Part shown: piece after piece, positions 26,261 through 34,473 of the stretch
How the letters are laid out: each line of letters starts with the position of its first letter
Position numbering within the stretch: position 1 is the first letter of the stretch
Notes under the pieces: generated by a model
Databases searched by the model: none
What the model was told of the DNA's origin: nothing
What the model saw: only the letters and a program-made list of their open reading frames with translations
Position numbers and translations under genes: made by a program
Source: Bacteroidales bacterium
GTDB lineage: Bacteria > Bacteroidota > Bacteroidia > Bacteroidales > UBA932
NCBI GenBank assembly: GCA_024401975.1
Contig: JAKSKB010000005.1
Span: 1 to 49,011, forward strand
Length of the DNA: 49,011 bases
Reading direction: 5' to 3'

Positions 26261-26353
26261 AGTGTCTGTGTTTTTAGTTCTTTTTTTTCAAAAATGATGA
26301 AAAGTGTTGATAACTTCATCAAAATATGTGCCGCGCAATTTACAAAGAATTCA

Positions 26354-26361
26354 TATATTTG
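26354..26361 (+). promoter_or_regulatory. -7 promoter element for dnaN
   Basis: TATATTTG is an exact TAnnTTTG, 41 nt upstream of the dnaN ATG. No clear -33 element was seen. The element supports starting dnaN at 26403 rather than 26304. Confidence 0.6.
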
Positions 26362-26402
26362 TATGTTGGATTTGGTACAAACAATCACATAAATTTATAG
26401 AA

Positions 26403-27521
26403 ATGAGGTTCAACATCTCGAGCGCCGAGTTGCTCAAATGCCTGACAGACATATCCAAAGCGGTTCCCGCCAAGTCACCTATTCCCATTCTTGAAAATCT
26501 GCTGTTCGTATTGAAGGGGGAAAAACTCGAAATAACCGCTTCCGATTCGGAACTCACCCTGCGCACGCTGGTTGAGGTGGAGCAGTCCGGAGAAGATGGA
26601 GGAATGGCCGTCCCCGCGCGGCATATGACCGAACTGCTGAAGTCCCTCCCGGACCAGCCGATTGAAATCGCTACCGTAGGCGACTCATCGTTCGAGTGCC
26701 GGTGGAGCACAGGCAATTCCACTCTTCCCTATTTCCCGGCGGAGGACTTCCCAGAGATAAAAGGAGTCGGAGAGAACGCCGTCAGATTCACCATAGGCGC
26801 GCATACGCTTTCCAAAGGTATCGTGAGCACGGTATATGCCGCAGCGGACGATGAGATGAGGCCGCAGATGAACGGTATATTCTTCGATCTGGACACTGCT
26901 TCCTCCACTCTCGTGGCTTCCGATTCGCACAAACTTATCTGCTATTCGGCAGACGGTGTCAACATAGGTGAAAAGACTTCGTTCATCCTCCACAAGAAAC
27001 CGGCGGCCGTACTGGCTCCGCTCCTTGAGAGAGAAGAGGGGGACGTGGAAGTGTCCTTCGATGAGAACAACGCGGTCTTCCATTTCAGCGAGACCCTGAT
27101 GATATGCCGTCTGGTGGTCGGGAAGTTCCCCAGATACCGCGACGTCATCCCCCAGAACAACGCCAGCATATTAAGAATTGACAGGCAGATGCTTCTCTCC
27201 ACGGTGAAGCGCGTCACCGTATGTGCCAACAAGGCGTCCAACGTGATAAAATTGACTCTAGGCCCGGGAACGCTGGAAATGTCGGCCCAGGACCTCGGAT
27301 TCAACATCGCGGCTTATGAAAAGCTTCCCTGCGAATATGACGGAGAGGACCTGACGATAGGATTCAAATCACAGTTCCTCACCGAAATTCTGGCCAATAT
27401 GAACTGCGAGACCGTAGTGATGAAGTTCTCCGATGCCCGTCGGGCCGCACTCATAATCCCTTCGGAAGAGGAGGAGGAAAGCGGGAAGCTCTGCGGGATA
27501 CTGATGCCGCAAATGGTATAG
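26403..27521 (+). CDS. dnaN: DNA polymerase III beta subunit, sliding clamp
   Basis: The 372-residue protein is the ring-shaped processivity clamp, made of three similar domains. The N-terminus MRFNISSAELLKCLTDIS and the internal PIPILENLLF and DSHKL segments are typical. The C-terminal PQM(V) that contributes to the partner-binding pocket is present. The ATG at 26403 follows a TATATTTG element; an in-frame extension from 26304 was rejected. dnaA is not adjacent here. A DnaQ-like exonuclease gene starts 4 nt after the dnaN TAG stop, so the clamp and nuclease are co-transcribed. Confidence 0.96.
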   Translation: MRFNISSAELLKCLTDISKAVPAKSPIPILENLLFVLKGEKLEITASDSELTLRTLVEVEQSGEDGGMAVPARHMTELLKSLPDQPIEIATVGDSSFECRWSTGNSTLPYFPAEDFPEIKGVGENAVRFTIGAHTLSKGIVSTVYAAADDEMRPQMNGIFFDLDTASSTLVASDSHKLICYSADGVNIGEKTSFILHKKPAAVLAPLLEREEGDVEVSFDENNAVFHFSETLMICRLVVGKFPRYRDVIPQNNASILRIDRQMLLSTVKRVTVCANKASNVIKLTLGPGTLEMSAQDLGFNIAAYEKLPCEYDGEDLTIGFKSQFLTEILANMNCETVVMKFSDARRAALIIPSEEEEESGKLCGILMPQMV

Positions 27522-27525
27522 CGAT

Positions 27526-28416
27526 ATGGAACTCGAACTCAAGCGGCCCCTGCTTTTCTTCGATATCGAGAGTACGGGTCTCAACATAGTCAGCGACTGC
27601 ATAATAGAACTCAGTTTCGTAAAGGTGTTCCCCGGCGGCGAGCAGAGGATAAAGACCTGGAAAATCCGCCCGTGGGACTATCAGTCCAAATGTCAGAAGA
27701 AAATCGACCCCGGTGCAAGCAAAGTGAACGGTGTCAAGGACGAGGACCTCGTGGAGTGCCCTTTGTTCACGGAAGTGGTGGATGAAGTGGCCTCCTGGCT
27801 TAAAGACAGCGATCTGGCGGGGTTCAATTCGACCAAGTTCGACCTTCCGATGCTCTCGGAGGAGATAGAACGCGCCCGCAAATATGCAGGCAAAAAAGTG
27901 GACGTGGACCTTCACTCCGTCAAGATGGTGGACGTGCAGAACATCTATCATTTCTATGAGCCCCGCAACCTTCGTGCGGCTTACAGATTCTACTGCGGGG
28001 GAGAAGATTTCAAGAATGCCCACACCGCCGAAGCCGACACGCTGGCCACTTACGAAGTGCTGAAAGCCCAGTTGGACCGCTATGAGGGCGAGCTGAAGAA
28101 TGACGTCGATATCCTGTCGGGAATCGGGGGGCGTTCGAAATACGTGGATTTCGCAGGCAGAATCATACTCAACGACAAAGGCGAAGAAGTAATCAACTTC
28201 GGGAAATACAAGGACCGGTCCGTAAAGGAAATCTTCAGGACCGACCCGTCTTATTTCAGTTGGATACAGAACGCCGATTTCGCCCTCGACACCAAGAGAC
28301 AGTTCGAACTGCTGCAGAAGCGGCTGGAGGAAGAGCAGAAGGAAGCCGCATCGAGAGCTCCTTCGCAGGCTGAACTGGCAAGCCTCAAAGACAAATTCAA
28401 CGGCAGACTTTTCTAA
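27526..28416 (+). CDS. DnaQ-like 3'-5' exonuclease
   Basis: The 296-residue protein is a DEDD exonuclease. ExoI carries Asp13 and Glu15 (FFDIESTGL), ExoII lies around GFNSTKFDLPML, and ExoIII is HTAEADTLATYE (DEDDh type). After residue about 200 a second small domain (VINFGKYKDRSVKEIF) resembles the C-terminal DUF3820/ExoX-like domain. The last residues, NGRLF, resemble the QxxLF clamp-binding motif and sit at the extreme C-terminus. Together with the 4-nt gap to dnaN this suggests it works on the clamp, as a proofreading or repair nuclease. No other subunit of polymerase III is nearby. Confidence 0.88.
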   Translation: MELELKRPLLFFDIESTGLNIVSDCIIELSFVKVFPGGEQRIKTWKIRPWDYQSKCQKKIDPGASKVNGVKDEDLVECPLFTEVVDEVASWLKDSDLAGFNSTKFDLPMLSEEIERARKYAGKKVDVDLHSVKMVDVQNIYHFYEPRNLRAAYRFYCGGEDFKNAHTAEADTLATYEVLKAQLDRYEGELKNDVDILSGIGGRSKYVDFAGRIILNDKGEEVINFGKYKDRSVKEIFRTDPSYFSWIQNADFALDTKRQFELLQKRLEEEQKEAASRAPSQAELASLKDKFNGRLF

Positions 28417-28421
28417 GAGCG

Positions 28422-28994
28422 ATGAATATAATCGTCCGCTCGCTCCGGGGAGATTTTTTTGTACGCCCCGACACCTCGTGGGAGAGAAAATCAGGCGATT
28501 TCTACCCTCCGGACTTCGTCAGTGCTCTTGATTTTACACCGGTCATATTCGCCTGCATCTGCAAACCGGGACGCAGCATACCGGAAAATTTCGCCTGCCG
28601 CTACTTCGACAGGGTCGGGTTCGGAGCGCTCTTCTATCCTTCCGACATGTTGGACGGAAGCGCGGTTTCCATAGCCAGGGCGTCCTGTCTGGACCACAGT
28701 TCATATCTGCCGCACCCTATGGCATCTGTCCCTGCGGGCGGCGACCTTTCCCGACGCGGATATTCGATGAGGGTAAACGGCAGGGAAGTTTTCAATGGCG
28801 AAGGAGTGTCCCGAACGGACATAGGGAAAGCGATTAGCGAATCCTCCGGCATAATTTATCTCCGCTACGGTGACGTCATAGCCATCGAACTGGCCGACCC
28901 TATCCGCATAGTTTCCCGGGAGAACAGACTCGAGAATGAAATCTCGCTCACATTCGACGGCGCCCCAGACTGCTCTTTCAGAGTTTTGTTCTGA
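28422..28994 (+). CDS. Degenerate fumarylacetoacetate hydrolase-fold protein, probably not catalytic
   Basis: The 190-residue protein follows the FAH family order along its length. RPDTSW and FYPPDF correspond to the usual KPDTA...F.IPDF start. FACRYFDRVGFGALFYPSDM corresponds to the FA.RYYDEIG.GIDFTARD segment. IYLRYGDVIAIELA corresponds to the final TGDLIFTGTP strand. The metal-binding Glu-x-Glu expected after LD(F) is replaced by FTPVIFA, and the downstream metal Asp in DFTARD is replaced by LFYPSD. It should therefore not hydrolyse or decarboxylate the usual keto-acid substrates. It begins 5 nt after the exonuclease stop, as the third gene behind dnaN. Its role is unknown. The family call rests on eye alignment. 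Confidence 0.6.
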   Translation: MNIIVRSLRGDFFVRPDTSWERKSGDFYPPDFVSALDFTPVIFACICKPGRSIPENFACRYFDRVGFGALFYPSDMLDGSAVSIARASCLDHSSYLPHPMASVPAGGDLSRRGYSMRVNGREVFNGEGVSRTDIGKAISESSGIIYLRYGDVIAIELADPIRIVSRENRLENEISLTFDGAPDCSFRVLF

Positions 28995-29034
28995 AAGTTG
29001 ACGGAGAGCCTGAGTCAAAATCAAAATTTTTGAC

Positions 29035-29042
29035 TATATTTG
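29035..29042 (+). promoter_or_regulatory. -7 promoter element for tRNA-Thr
   Basis: TATATTTG, an exact TAnnTTTG, ends 17 nt before the tRNA 5' end. No good -33 element was found at normal spacing. Confidence 0.6.
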
Positions 29043-29059
29043 CACACCTTGAATCGAAG

Positions 29060-29132
29060 GCCACTTTAGCTCAGTCGGTAGAGCAGCGCATTCGTAACGC
29101 GCAGGTCGGCAGTCCGAGTCTGCCAAGTGGCT
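29060..29132 (+). tRNA. tRNA-Thr (anticodon CGT)
   Basis: A 7-bp acceptor stem (GCCACTT with AAGTGGC), a D-arm GCTC/GAGC and the anticodon loop TTCGTAA (CGT at 29093-29095) are clear. Two features are unusual. The T-loop reads TCCGAGT, with C where position 55 is normally T (pseudouridine). Position pair 31-39 is A and C and does not pair. CCA is not encoded. The gene lies 26 nt before the OmpA-like lipoprotein and may share its transcript. Confidence 0.9.
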
Positions 29133-29158
29133 CAACTTAACCGAAAACTTTAAAAACT

Positions 29159-31045
29159 ATGAAGACGCTACTGGCGGCTTTCTTGCCGCCGCATTTGTTC
29201 CGTGCCTTTGTCTGCACGTCGGTTGCCATCACGGCGGCCTGTTCCTGCTCAAGCAGTTACCACATCAGTAAAATCAAGGAAAACGCTCTGTCCGGAGAAC
29301 TCGCCTTGGGTGAGGAGCCGTTGCCTGCACCCGACACGCTCCGCAAAGCCGTAGTCGCGGAAAGCGGAGACCCGTCCGTAATGGAGACATTCATCGATGA
29401 CGACGGCTCGCAGACGCTCGCAGACAGGCTCGATGCGGCCGTGGTCACGGCAAGGTTCAGACACGTGTCCGAGCACAACGGGAAGGTATCACTCGCTTTC
29501 AGCATCACCGTGCCGGAAGACATTCAGGATGACAGGTGGCAATTGCGCTATCAGCCCGTCCTGTATGTGGGTGATGATTCCACGAGACTGGAAAGAATAT
29601 TCATTACCGGGGCGAAATACCGCAGACAGCAGCTGAAAGGCTACCAGCAGTACGAGCGGTATCTTGGCAGAATAGTGACTGACACGACGCAGTTCGTCAG
29701 CCGGGAGCAGCTGGAAGTGTTCCTGAAGCGCAATCTTCCTTCCGTTTACAGATACAGGCAGGATTCCTCCTTCGTCTCGGACGAGGAGTTCGAAATGGCG
29801 TTTCCCGTCACCGAGCACGAAGCCGTGGAGCATTTTACGAGAACGGCGATGATCCGGCGCAACGAGCGTCTGCTCGCAGGCAGGGAGAAGATGTTCAGAA
29901 AATACGTAAAATCACCGATCATATCGTCCGGCCTGCGGCTCGATACCGTGATGGCGACGGGAGGCGGATATGTCTATGAATACGTGCAGGACGTGGACAT
30001 ACGCAAGCGCGAGACTCTGCGCAGGATAGACCTCGCCCTGGACTGTGAAGTATATGAAGAGGGCAGGCTGGTGTACAGTTTCCCCCGTCCGGAAGAACTG
30101 ACTTTCTATATATCGTCCATCTCGTCATTCGCCGACCGGAGTACCAGATACGTCAAAGAAATTTCGTTAAGGCGCGTTGACGTCCGGAAGACCTACTCCA
30201 TAGGATTCGAGCGCGGAAGTGCGGTTCTCGACACCGCCTTCGCGGACAATGCACGGGTGCTCGGCAACATCAGGGAGGAATTGGAAAGACTGGAGGCGGA
30301 CGGGGAATTCGCACTCGACAGCGTGGGAATATGCGCTTCCGCATCGCCGGAGGGACTTTCGTCCCTCAACACGATGCTCTCAGGCGGCAGAAGCAATGCA
30401 CTGTGCTCGTATTTCCGCAAAACTTCGGAAGTCGGGCAAGACCTGCCGTTCATCGCAAGGAGCAAAGGGGAAGACTGGGAGACTCTGTCGGAGGTCGTAG
30501 CAGGAGATGCGCGTCTGGACATCTTCGACAAGGAAGAGTTTTTCTCCCTGTGCGACATAAAGGACGAGGACGTCAGGGAAAGCAGGATGCAACGCGAAAA
30601 ATGGTACGGTTATGTAAAAGACAGCCTTTACCCGGGATTGCGTCGCGTATATATGGAATTCTTTCTCCACAGACGCGATATGGTAAGGGACACAGTATTC
30701 ACCACCCGTCCCGACACCACTTATCAAAACGGCGTACTGGCCCTCAGGGACAGGGAGTACGAGAAAGCATACACCATATTGCGGGAATACAATGACTTCA
30801 ACACGGCCGTGGCCTGTATAGGCACGGACAGGAACCTGTCTGCACTGGCTATTCTTGACAATTGCGAAGGGTCCGCCGAAGCAAATTACCTCGCAGCCAT
30901 AGCTCTCGCCAGGATAGGGCGTGAAGAAGAAGCCGTGGAAAGGTTCGACAAAGCTTGCGCACAGAACGCGTCACTGATTCACCGAGGAAATCTGGACCCG
31001 GAAATCTCGGAGCTGAAAAGGAAATACGGACGCCGGCTATACTAA
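29159..31045 (+). CDS. Large lipoprotein with OmpA-like domain and TPR-like C-terminus
   Basis: The 628-residue protein starts with a lipoprotein-type signal (hydrophobic core then AACSC, Cys near 28). The central region is beta-rich. From about residue 345 the sequence FERGSAVLDTAFADN, followed by ICASASPEG and LSGGRSNAL, follows the OmpA-like peptidoglycan-binding pattern, in which an Asp and an Arg contact peptidoglycan. The last 110 residues read as TPR-like helices (YEKAYTILREYND, AEANYLAAIALARIGREEEAVERF). It probably tethers an outer-membrane assembly to the cell wall; partners are unknown. No separate promoter was seen after the tRNA. The 3' end overlaps secA by 9 nt tail to tail. Confidence 0.75.
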   Translation: MKTLLAAFLPPHLFRAFVCTSVAITAACSCSSSYHISKIKENALSGELALGEEPLPAPDTLRKAVVAESGDPSVMETFIDDDGSQTLADRLDAAVVTARFRHVSEHNGKVSLAFSITVPEDIQDDRWQLRYQPVLYVGDDSTRLERIFITGAKYRRQQLKGYQQYERYLGRIVTDTTQFVSREQLEVFLKRNLPSVYRYRQDSSFVSDEEFEMAFPVTEHEAVEHFTRTAMIRRNERLLAGREKMFRKYVKSPIISSGLRLDTVMATGGGYVYEYVQDVDIRKRETLRRIDLALDCEVYEEGRLVYSFPRPEELTFYISSISSFADRSTRYVKEISLRRVDVRKTYSIGFERGSAVLDTAFADNARVLGNIREELERLEADGEFALDSVGICASASPEGLSSLNTMLSGGRSNALCSYFRKTSEVGQDLPFIARSKGEDWETLSEVVAGDARLDIFDKEEFFSLCDIKDEDVRESRMQREKWYGYVKDSLYPGLRRVYMEFFLHRRDMVRDTVFTTRPDTTYQNGVLALRDREYEKAYTILREYNDFNTAVACIGTDRNLSALAILDNCEGSAEANYLAAIALARIGREEEAVERFDKACAQNASLIHRGNLDPEISELKRKYGRRLY

Positions 31046-34000
31046 GCCCTTCCCGTGACAGTTCTTGTATTTCTTGCCGCTTCCGCAAGGGCAGGGGTCG
31101 TTGCGGCCCACTCTCTTGTCGGCGTGTATCGGAGTATTGGCCTTCTGCTCTCCATTGGTGGAGAGGTCGGTACGGCCCGTACGCATCTGGCTCATATCCG
31201 TTTTCTTCGGCTGGGCGGCGCGCGCCGGCGCTTCGTCGCGAAGCGGGATGAAGGTCCTGAGCAGGAATGAAAGAACGTCCTTATAGAGGGACTGCAACAT
31301 CTCGGAGAAGATGTTGTAACTCTCTATCTTGTACACAACAAGGGGATCTTTCTGCTCATAAGCGGCATTCTGTACGCTCTGCTTGAGCTCATCCATCGCG
31401 CGAAGGTGCTCCTTCCAATGTTCGTCTATCTGATAAAGGGTTATCACCTTGGATACGGTCTTGGAGATTTCGCGTCCTTCGGACTCGTAGGCTTTCTGGA
31501 GATTGACCGACAGAGTCATCTGCTTGCGCCCGTCGGAAACAGGAACCGCTATGTTCTGATACATACTCCCCTGTTTCTCATAAACCTGTCTGATTACAGG
31601 ATACAGTTTGGTGGAGAGAGATTCCATACGACGCTTGTACACGTCCTGCATATGGGCGCACAGGCTGTCGGCAATCTGGGCCGGCTTACTCCTTGAGTAG
31701 AAGTCCTCGTCGAATCCGAGGTCGATGGACAACTGCGCCATCACCGACTCTTCAAAATCCTGATAGGACATCCCTTCGGAGTTCTCCACTATGATGTTCG
31801 ACATATCGAGCATCATATTCATTATATCGACCTCTATCTTGTCTCCCGATATGGCATCACGACGGAGAGCGTATACTGAAGTCCGCTGGTCGTTCATCAC
31901 GTCGTCGTACTCGAGAAGTCTCTTCCTTATGCCGAAATTGTTCTCTTCGACTTTCCTCTGAGCCTTTTCTATGGTATTGGAAAGCATCGAGCTCTCAAGC
32001 GCCTCGTCATCTTCCATACCGAGTCTGTCCACCACTCCCGCTATTCGCTCGGAGCCGAAAAGGCGCATCAACTTGTCTTCAAGGGATACGTAGAAGAGCG
32101 AGCTGCCGGGATCTCCCTGACGCCCTGAACGTCCCCTCAACTGGCGGTCAACGCGTCTGGAATCGTGTCTTTCAGTACCTATGATTACAAGACCTCCGGC
32201 AGCCTTCACTTCAGGGGAAAGCTTGATGTCAGTGCCTCGTCCCGCCATATTCGTAGCAATGGTTATGTTGCTGGACTGTCCTGCCTGAGCAACAATCTCA
32301 GCCTCACGGGCGTGGTTCTTGGCGTTCAGCACCTCCGTCTTGACACCGCGGAGCTTGAACATCCTCTCAAGCAACTCCGAAGTCTCCACGTCAGTCGTGC
32401 CTATCAGCACCGGTCTGCCCTGTTTGGACAGGTCTATCGCTTTCTGTATCACGGCATTGAACTTGGCGCGCTTGGTCTTGTATATCAAATCGTTCTGATC
32501 TTCCCTTATGACAGGCCTGTTGGTCGGTATGACGACCACGTCAAGCTTGTATATGCTCCAGAATTCGCCGGCCTCCGTTTCCGCCGTACCAGTCATTCCA
32601 GCAAGTTTGTGATACATACGGAAGTAGTTCTGGAGAGTGATGGTGGCGAAAGTCTGGGTGGCGGCCTCCACCTTCACGTTTTCCTTGGCTTCCACTGCCT
32701 GGTGCAGACCGTCGCTCCAGCGGCGTCCCTCCATTATACGGCCCGTACTTTCATCGACAATCTTGACCTTGTTGTCCATTATGACGTAATCCACGTCCTT
32801 CTGGAACATCGCATAGGCCTTGAGAAGCTGGATGACTGTGTGTATGCGCTCACTCTTTATGGAGAAATCCTCCATCACGGCATCCTTCTTCTCCTGCTTC
32901 TCTGCAAGCGACAGCCCGCTCTTCTCTATCTCGGCTATGGCGGAGCCCACATCCGGAATAATGAAAAAGTTGTCGTTGTCTATGCTGCGTGCAAGGACAT
33001 CGTGCCCCTTGTCAGTCATATCCACGGAATGCTGCTTCTCGTTGATGACGAAATAGAGAGGGTCGGTGACGACCGGCATCTCCTTTTCGTTGTCCTGCAT
33101 ATAGAAGTTCTCGCTCTTCTGGAGTATGACCTTTATACCCTGCTCGCTCAAGTATTTGATGAGAGGTGGATATTTTGGAAGTCCCTTATGGGCCCGCAGA
33201 AGCAGTTTTCCGCCCTCGGCCTCATCGCCTGCAGCAATCAGTTTCTTCGCTTCGTTCAGCGTCTGCGTGACAAGAGTGCGCTGGGCGTCATAGAGTTTCT
33301 CGACGAAAGGCCTGAACTCCATATACTGCGCATCGTTTTCCGCTTTCGGCACAGGGCCTGATATGATGAGAGGGGTACGCGCATCGTCAATGAGAACTGA
33401 ATCGACCTCGTCCACTATGGCGAAATGATGCTTGCGCTGCACGAGATCCGTCAGGTTGACGGACATATTGTCGCGAAGGTAGTCAAATCCGAATTCGTTG
33501 TTGGTACCGAAGGTGATGTCACAGCCGTATGCCTTACGCCGCTCCTCGCTGTTGGGTTCGTGCTTGTCTATGCAATCCACGGAGAGACCGTGGAACATAT
33601 AAAGGGGCCCCATCCACTCCGAGTCCCGTTTCGCCAGATAATCGTTGACGGTGACCATATGCACTCCCTTGCCTGCCAATGCGTTGAGAAATACGGGGAG
33701 CGTCGCGACCAGAGTCTTGCCTTCTCCGGTGGCCATTTCGGCTATCTTGCCCTGATGAAGGATGATACCTCCGATGAGCTGCACGTCATAGTGCACCATA
33801 TCCCAGGTTATCTCATTGCCTCCGGCCATCCAATGGGTGCGGTATATGGCCTTGTCCCCTTCGACAGTCACGAAATCGTGGTTCACGCTGAGGTCACGGT
33901 CAAACTGGCTGGCAGTCACGACCACTTCGGCATTGCCGGCAAAACGGCGGGCCGTTGACTTCATTATGGCGAACGCCTCGGGAAGAACCTCGTTGAGGCA

Positions 34001-34306
34001 GGCCTCTATGGCTTCGTCCTCCTTCTTTATTACGGACTCGCTCTCTTTCGCAAGCCTTTCCTTCTCTCCCACGGCGATATCCTGCTCCAACTCGAGTCTG
34101 ATGGCTTCGAGACGTTCCTCAAAAGGTCTCTCACAATCAGCGAGTTGCTGTCGTATAGAAGCCGAACGTGCACGCAGTTCATCGTTGGAAAGTTTGTCAA
34201 TAACATCAAAAGAAGCCAGAACCTTTGTCAGGATCGGCTTCACTTGTTTCATATCTCTGTCGGATTTGCTTCCGAACAGGGCCTTCAAAACTCCGGATAC
34301 GGACAT
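31037..34306 (-). CDS. secA: Protein translocase ATPase SecA
   Basis: The 1089-residue motor drives preproteins through SecYEG. The Walker A motif is MATGEGKT and the DEVD of motif II is in IVDEVDSVLID. MAGRGTDIKL and QLRGRSGRQGDPG are the helicase motifs near the second nucleotide-binding domain. The C-terminus carries the zinc-binding SEC-C motif (NDPCPCGSGKKYKNCHG). Length is normal for Bacteroidota, which carry extra insertions. The start lies 18 nt downstream of tRNA-Gly on the same strand with no promoter between, so the mRNA probably begins at the tRNA promoter. It ends in TAG. Confidence 0.97.
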   Translation of the reverse strand: MSVSGVLKALFGSKSDRDMKQVKPILTKVLASFDVIDKLSNDELRARSASIRQQLADCERPFEERLEAIRLELEQDIAVGEKERLAKESESVIKKEDEAIEACLNEVLPEAFAIMKSTARRFAGNAEVVVTASQFDRDLSVNHDFVTVEGDKAIYRTHWMAGGNEITWDMVHYDVQLIGGIILHQGKIAEMATGEGKTLVATLPVFLNALAGKGVHMVTVNDYLAKRDSEWMGPLYMFHGLSVDCIDKHEPNSEERRKAYGCDITFGTNNEFGFDYLRDNMSVNLTDLVQRKHHFAIVDEVDSVLIDDARTPLIISGPVPKAENDAQYMEFRPFVEKLYDAQRTLVTQTLNEAKKLIAAGDEAEGGKLLLRAHKGLPKYPPLIKYLSEQGIKVILQKSENFYMQDNEKEMPVVTDPLYFVINEKQHSVDMTDKGHDVLARSIDNDNFFIIPDVGSAIAEIEKSGLSLAEKQEKKDAVMEDFSIKSERIHTVIQLLKAYAMFQKDVDYVIMDNKVKIVDESTGRIMEGRRWSDGLHQAVEAKENVKVEAATQTFATITLQNYFRMYHKLAGMTGTAETEAGEFWSIYKLDVVVIPTNRPVIREDQNDLIYKTKRAKFNAVIQKAIDLSKQGRPVLIGTTDVETSELLERMFKLRGVKTEVLNAKNHAREAEIVAQAGQSSNITIATNMAGRGTDIKLSPEVKAAGGLVIIGTERHDSRRVDRQLRGRSGRQGDPGSSLFYVSLEDKLMRLFGSERIAGVVDRLGMEDDEALESSMLSNTIEKAQRKVEENNFGIRKRLLEYDDVMNDQRTSVYALRRDAISGDKIEVDIMNMMLDMSNIIVENSEGMSYQDFEESVMAQLSIDLGFDEDFYSRSKPAQIADSLCAHMQDVYKRRMESLSTKLYPVIRQVYEKQGSMYQNIAVPVSDGRKQMTLSVNLQKAYESEGREISKTVSKVITLYQIDEHWKEHLRAMDELKQSVQNAAYEQKDPLVVYKIESYNIFSEMLQSLYKDVLSFLLRTFIPLRDEAPARAAQPKKTDMSQMRTGRTDLSTNGEQKANTPIHADKRVGRNDPCPCGSGKKYKNCHGKGLV

Positions 34307-34324
34307 CTTCTCAATATGTTAGAG

Positions 34325-34397
34325 AGCGGTAGACGGGGTTCGAACCCGCGACCTTCGGCTTGGGAAGCCGACGCTCTACCAACTGAGCTACTACCGC
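34325..34397 (-). tRNA. tRNA-Gly (anticodon CCC)
   Basis: The minus strand folds into a regular cloverleaf: acceptor GCGGTAG/CTACCGC, D-arm GCTC/GAGC, anticodon loop TTCCCAA with CCC at 34-36, and T-loop TTCGAAC. No CCA is encoded. It is the first element of the secA transcript, 18 nt before the secA ATG, so tRNA processing would create the secA mRNA 5' end. Confidence 0.95.
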
Positions 34398-34405
34398 ATA
34401 TAATG

Positions 34406-34435
34406 CAAAGATACTTATTTTATATGAAATCCCAA
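34406..34435 (-). promoter_or_regulatory. Promoter of tRNA-Gly and probably secA
   Basis: On the minus strand TTG (34435-34433) is followed after 19 nt by TATCTTTG (34413-34406), an exact -7 element. The predicted start falls just before the tRNA 5' end at 34397. Confidence 0.7.
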
Positions 34436-34473
34436 TGCCTGCAAGGCACAACTTTCAAAAAAAAGGCATCGTT

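Noticed and set aside
32165..33361. A 398-codon open frame opposite secA
   Set aside because: It is antisense to a conserved essential gene and has no recognisable features.
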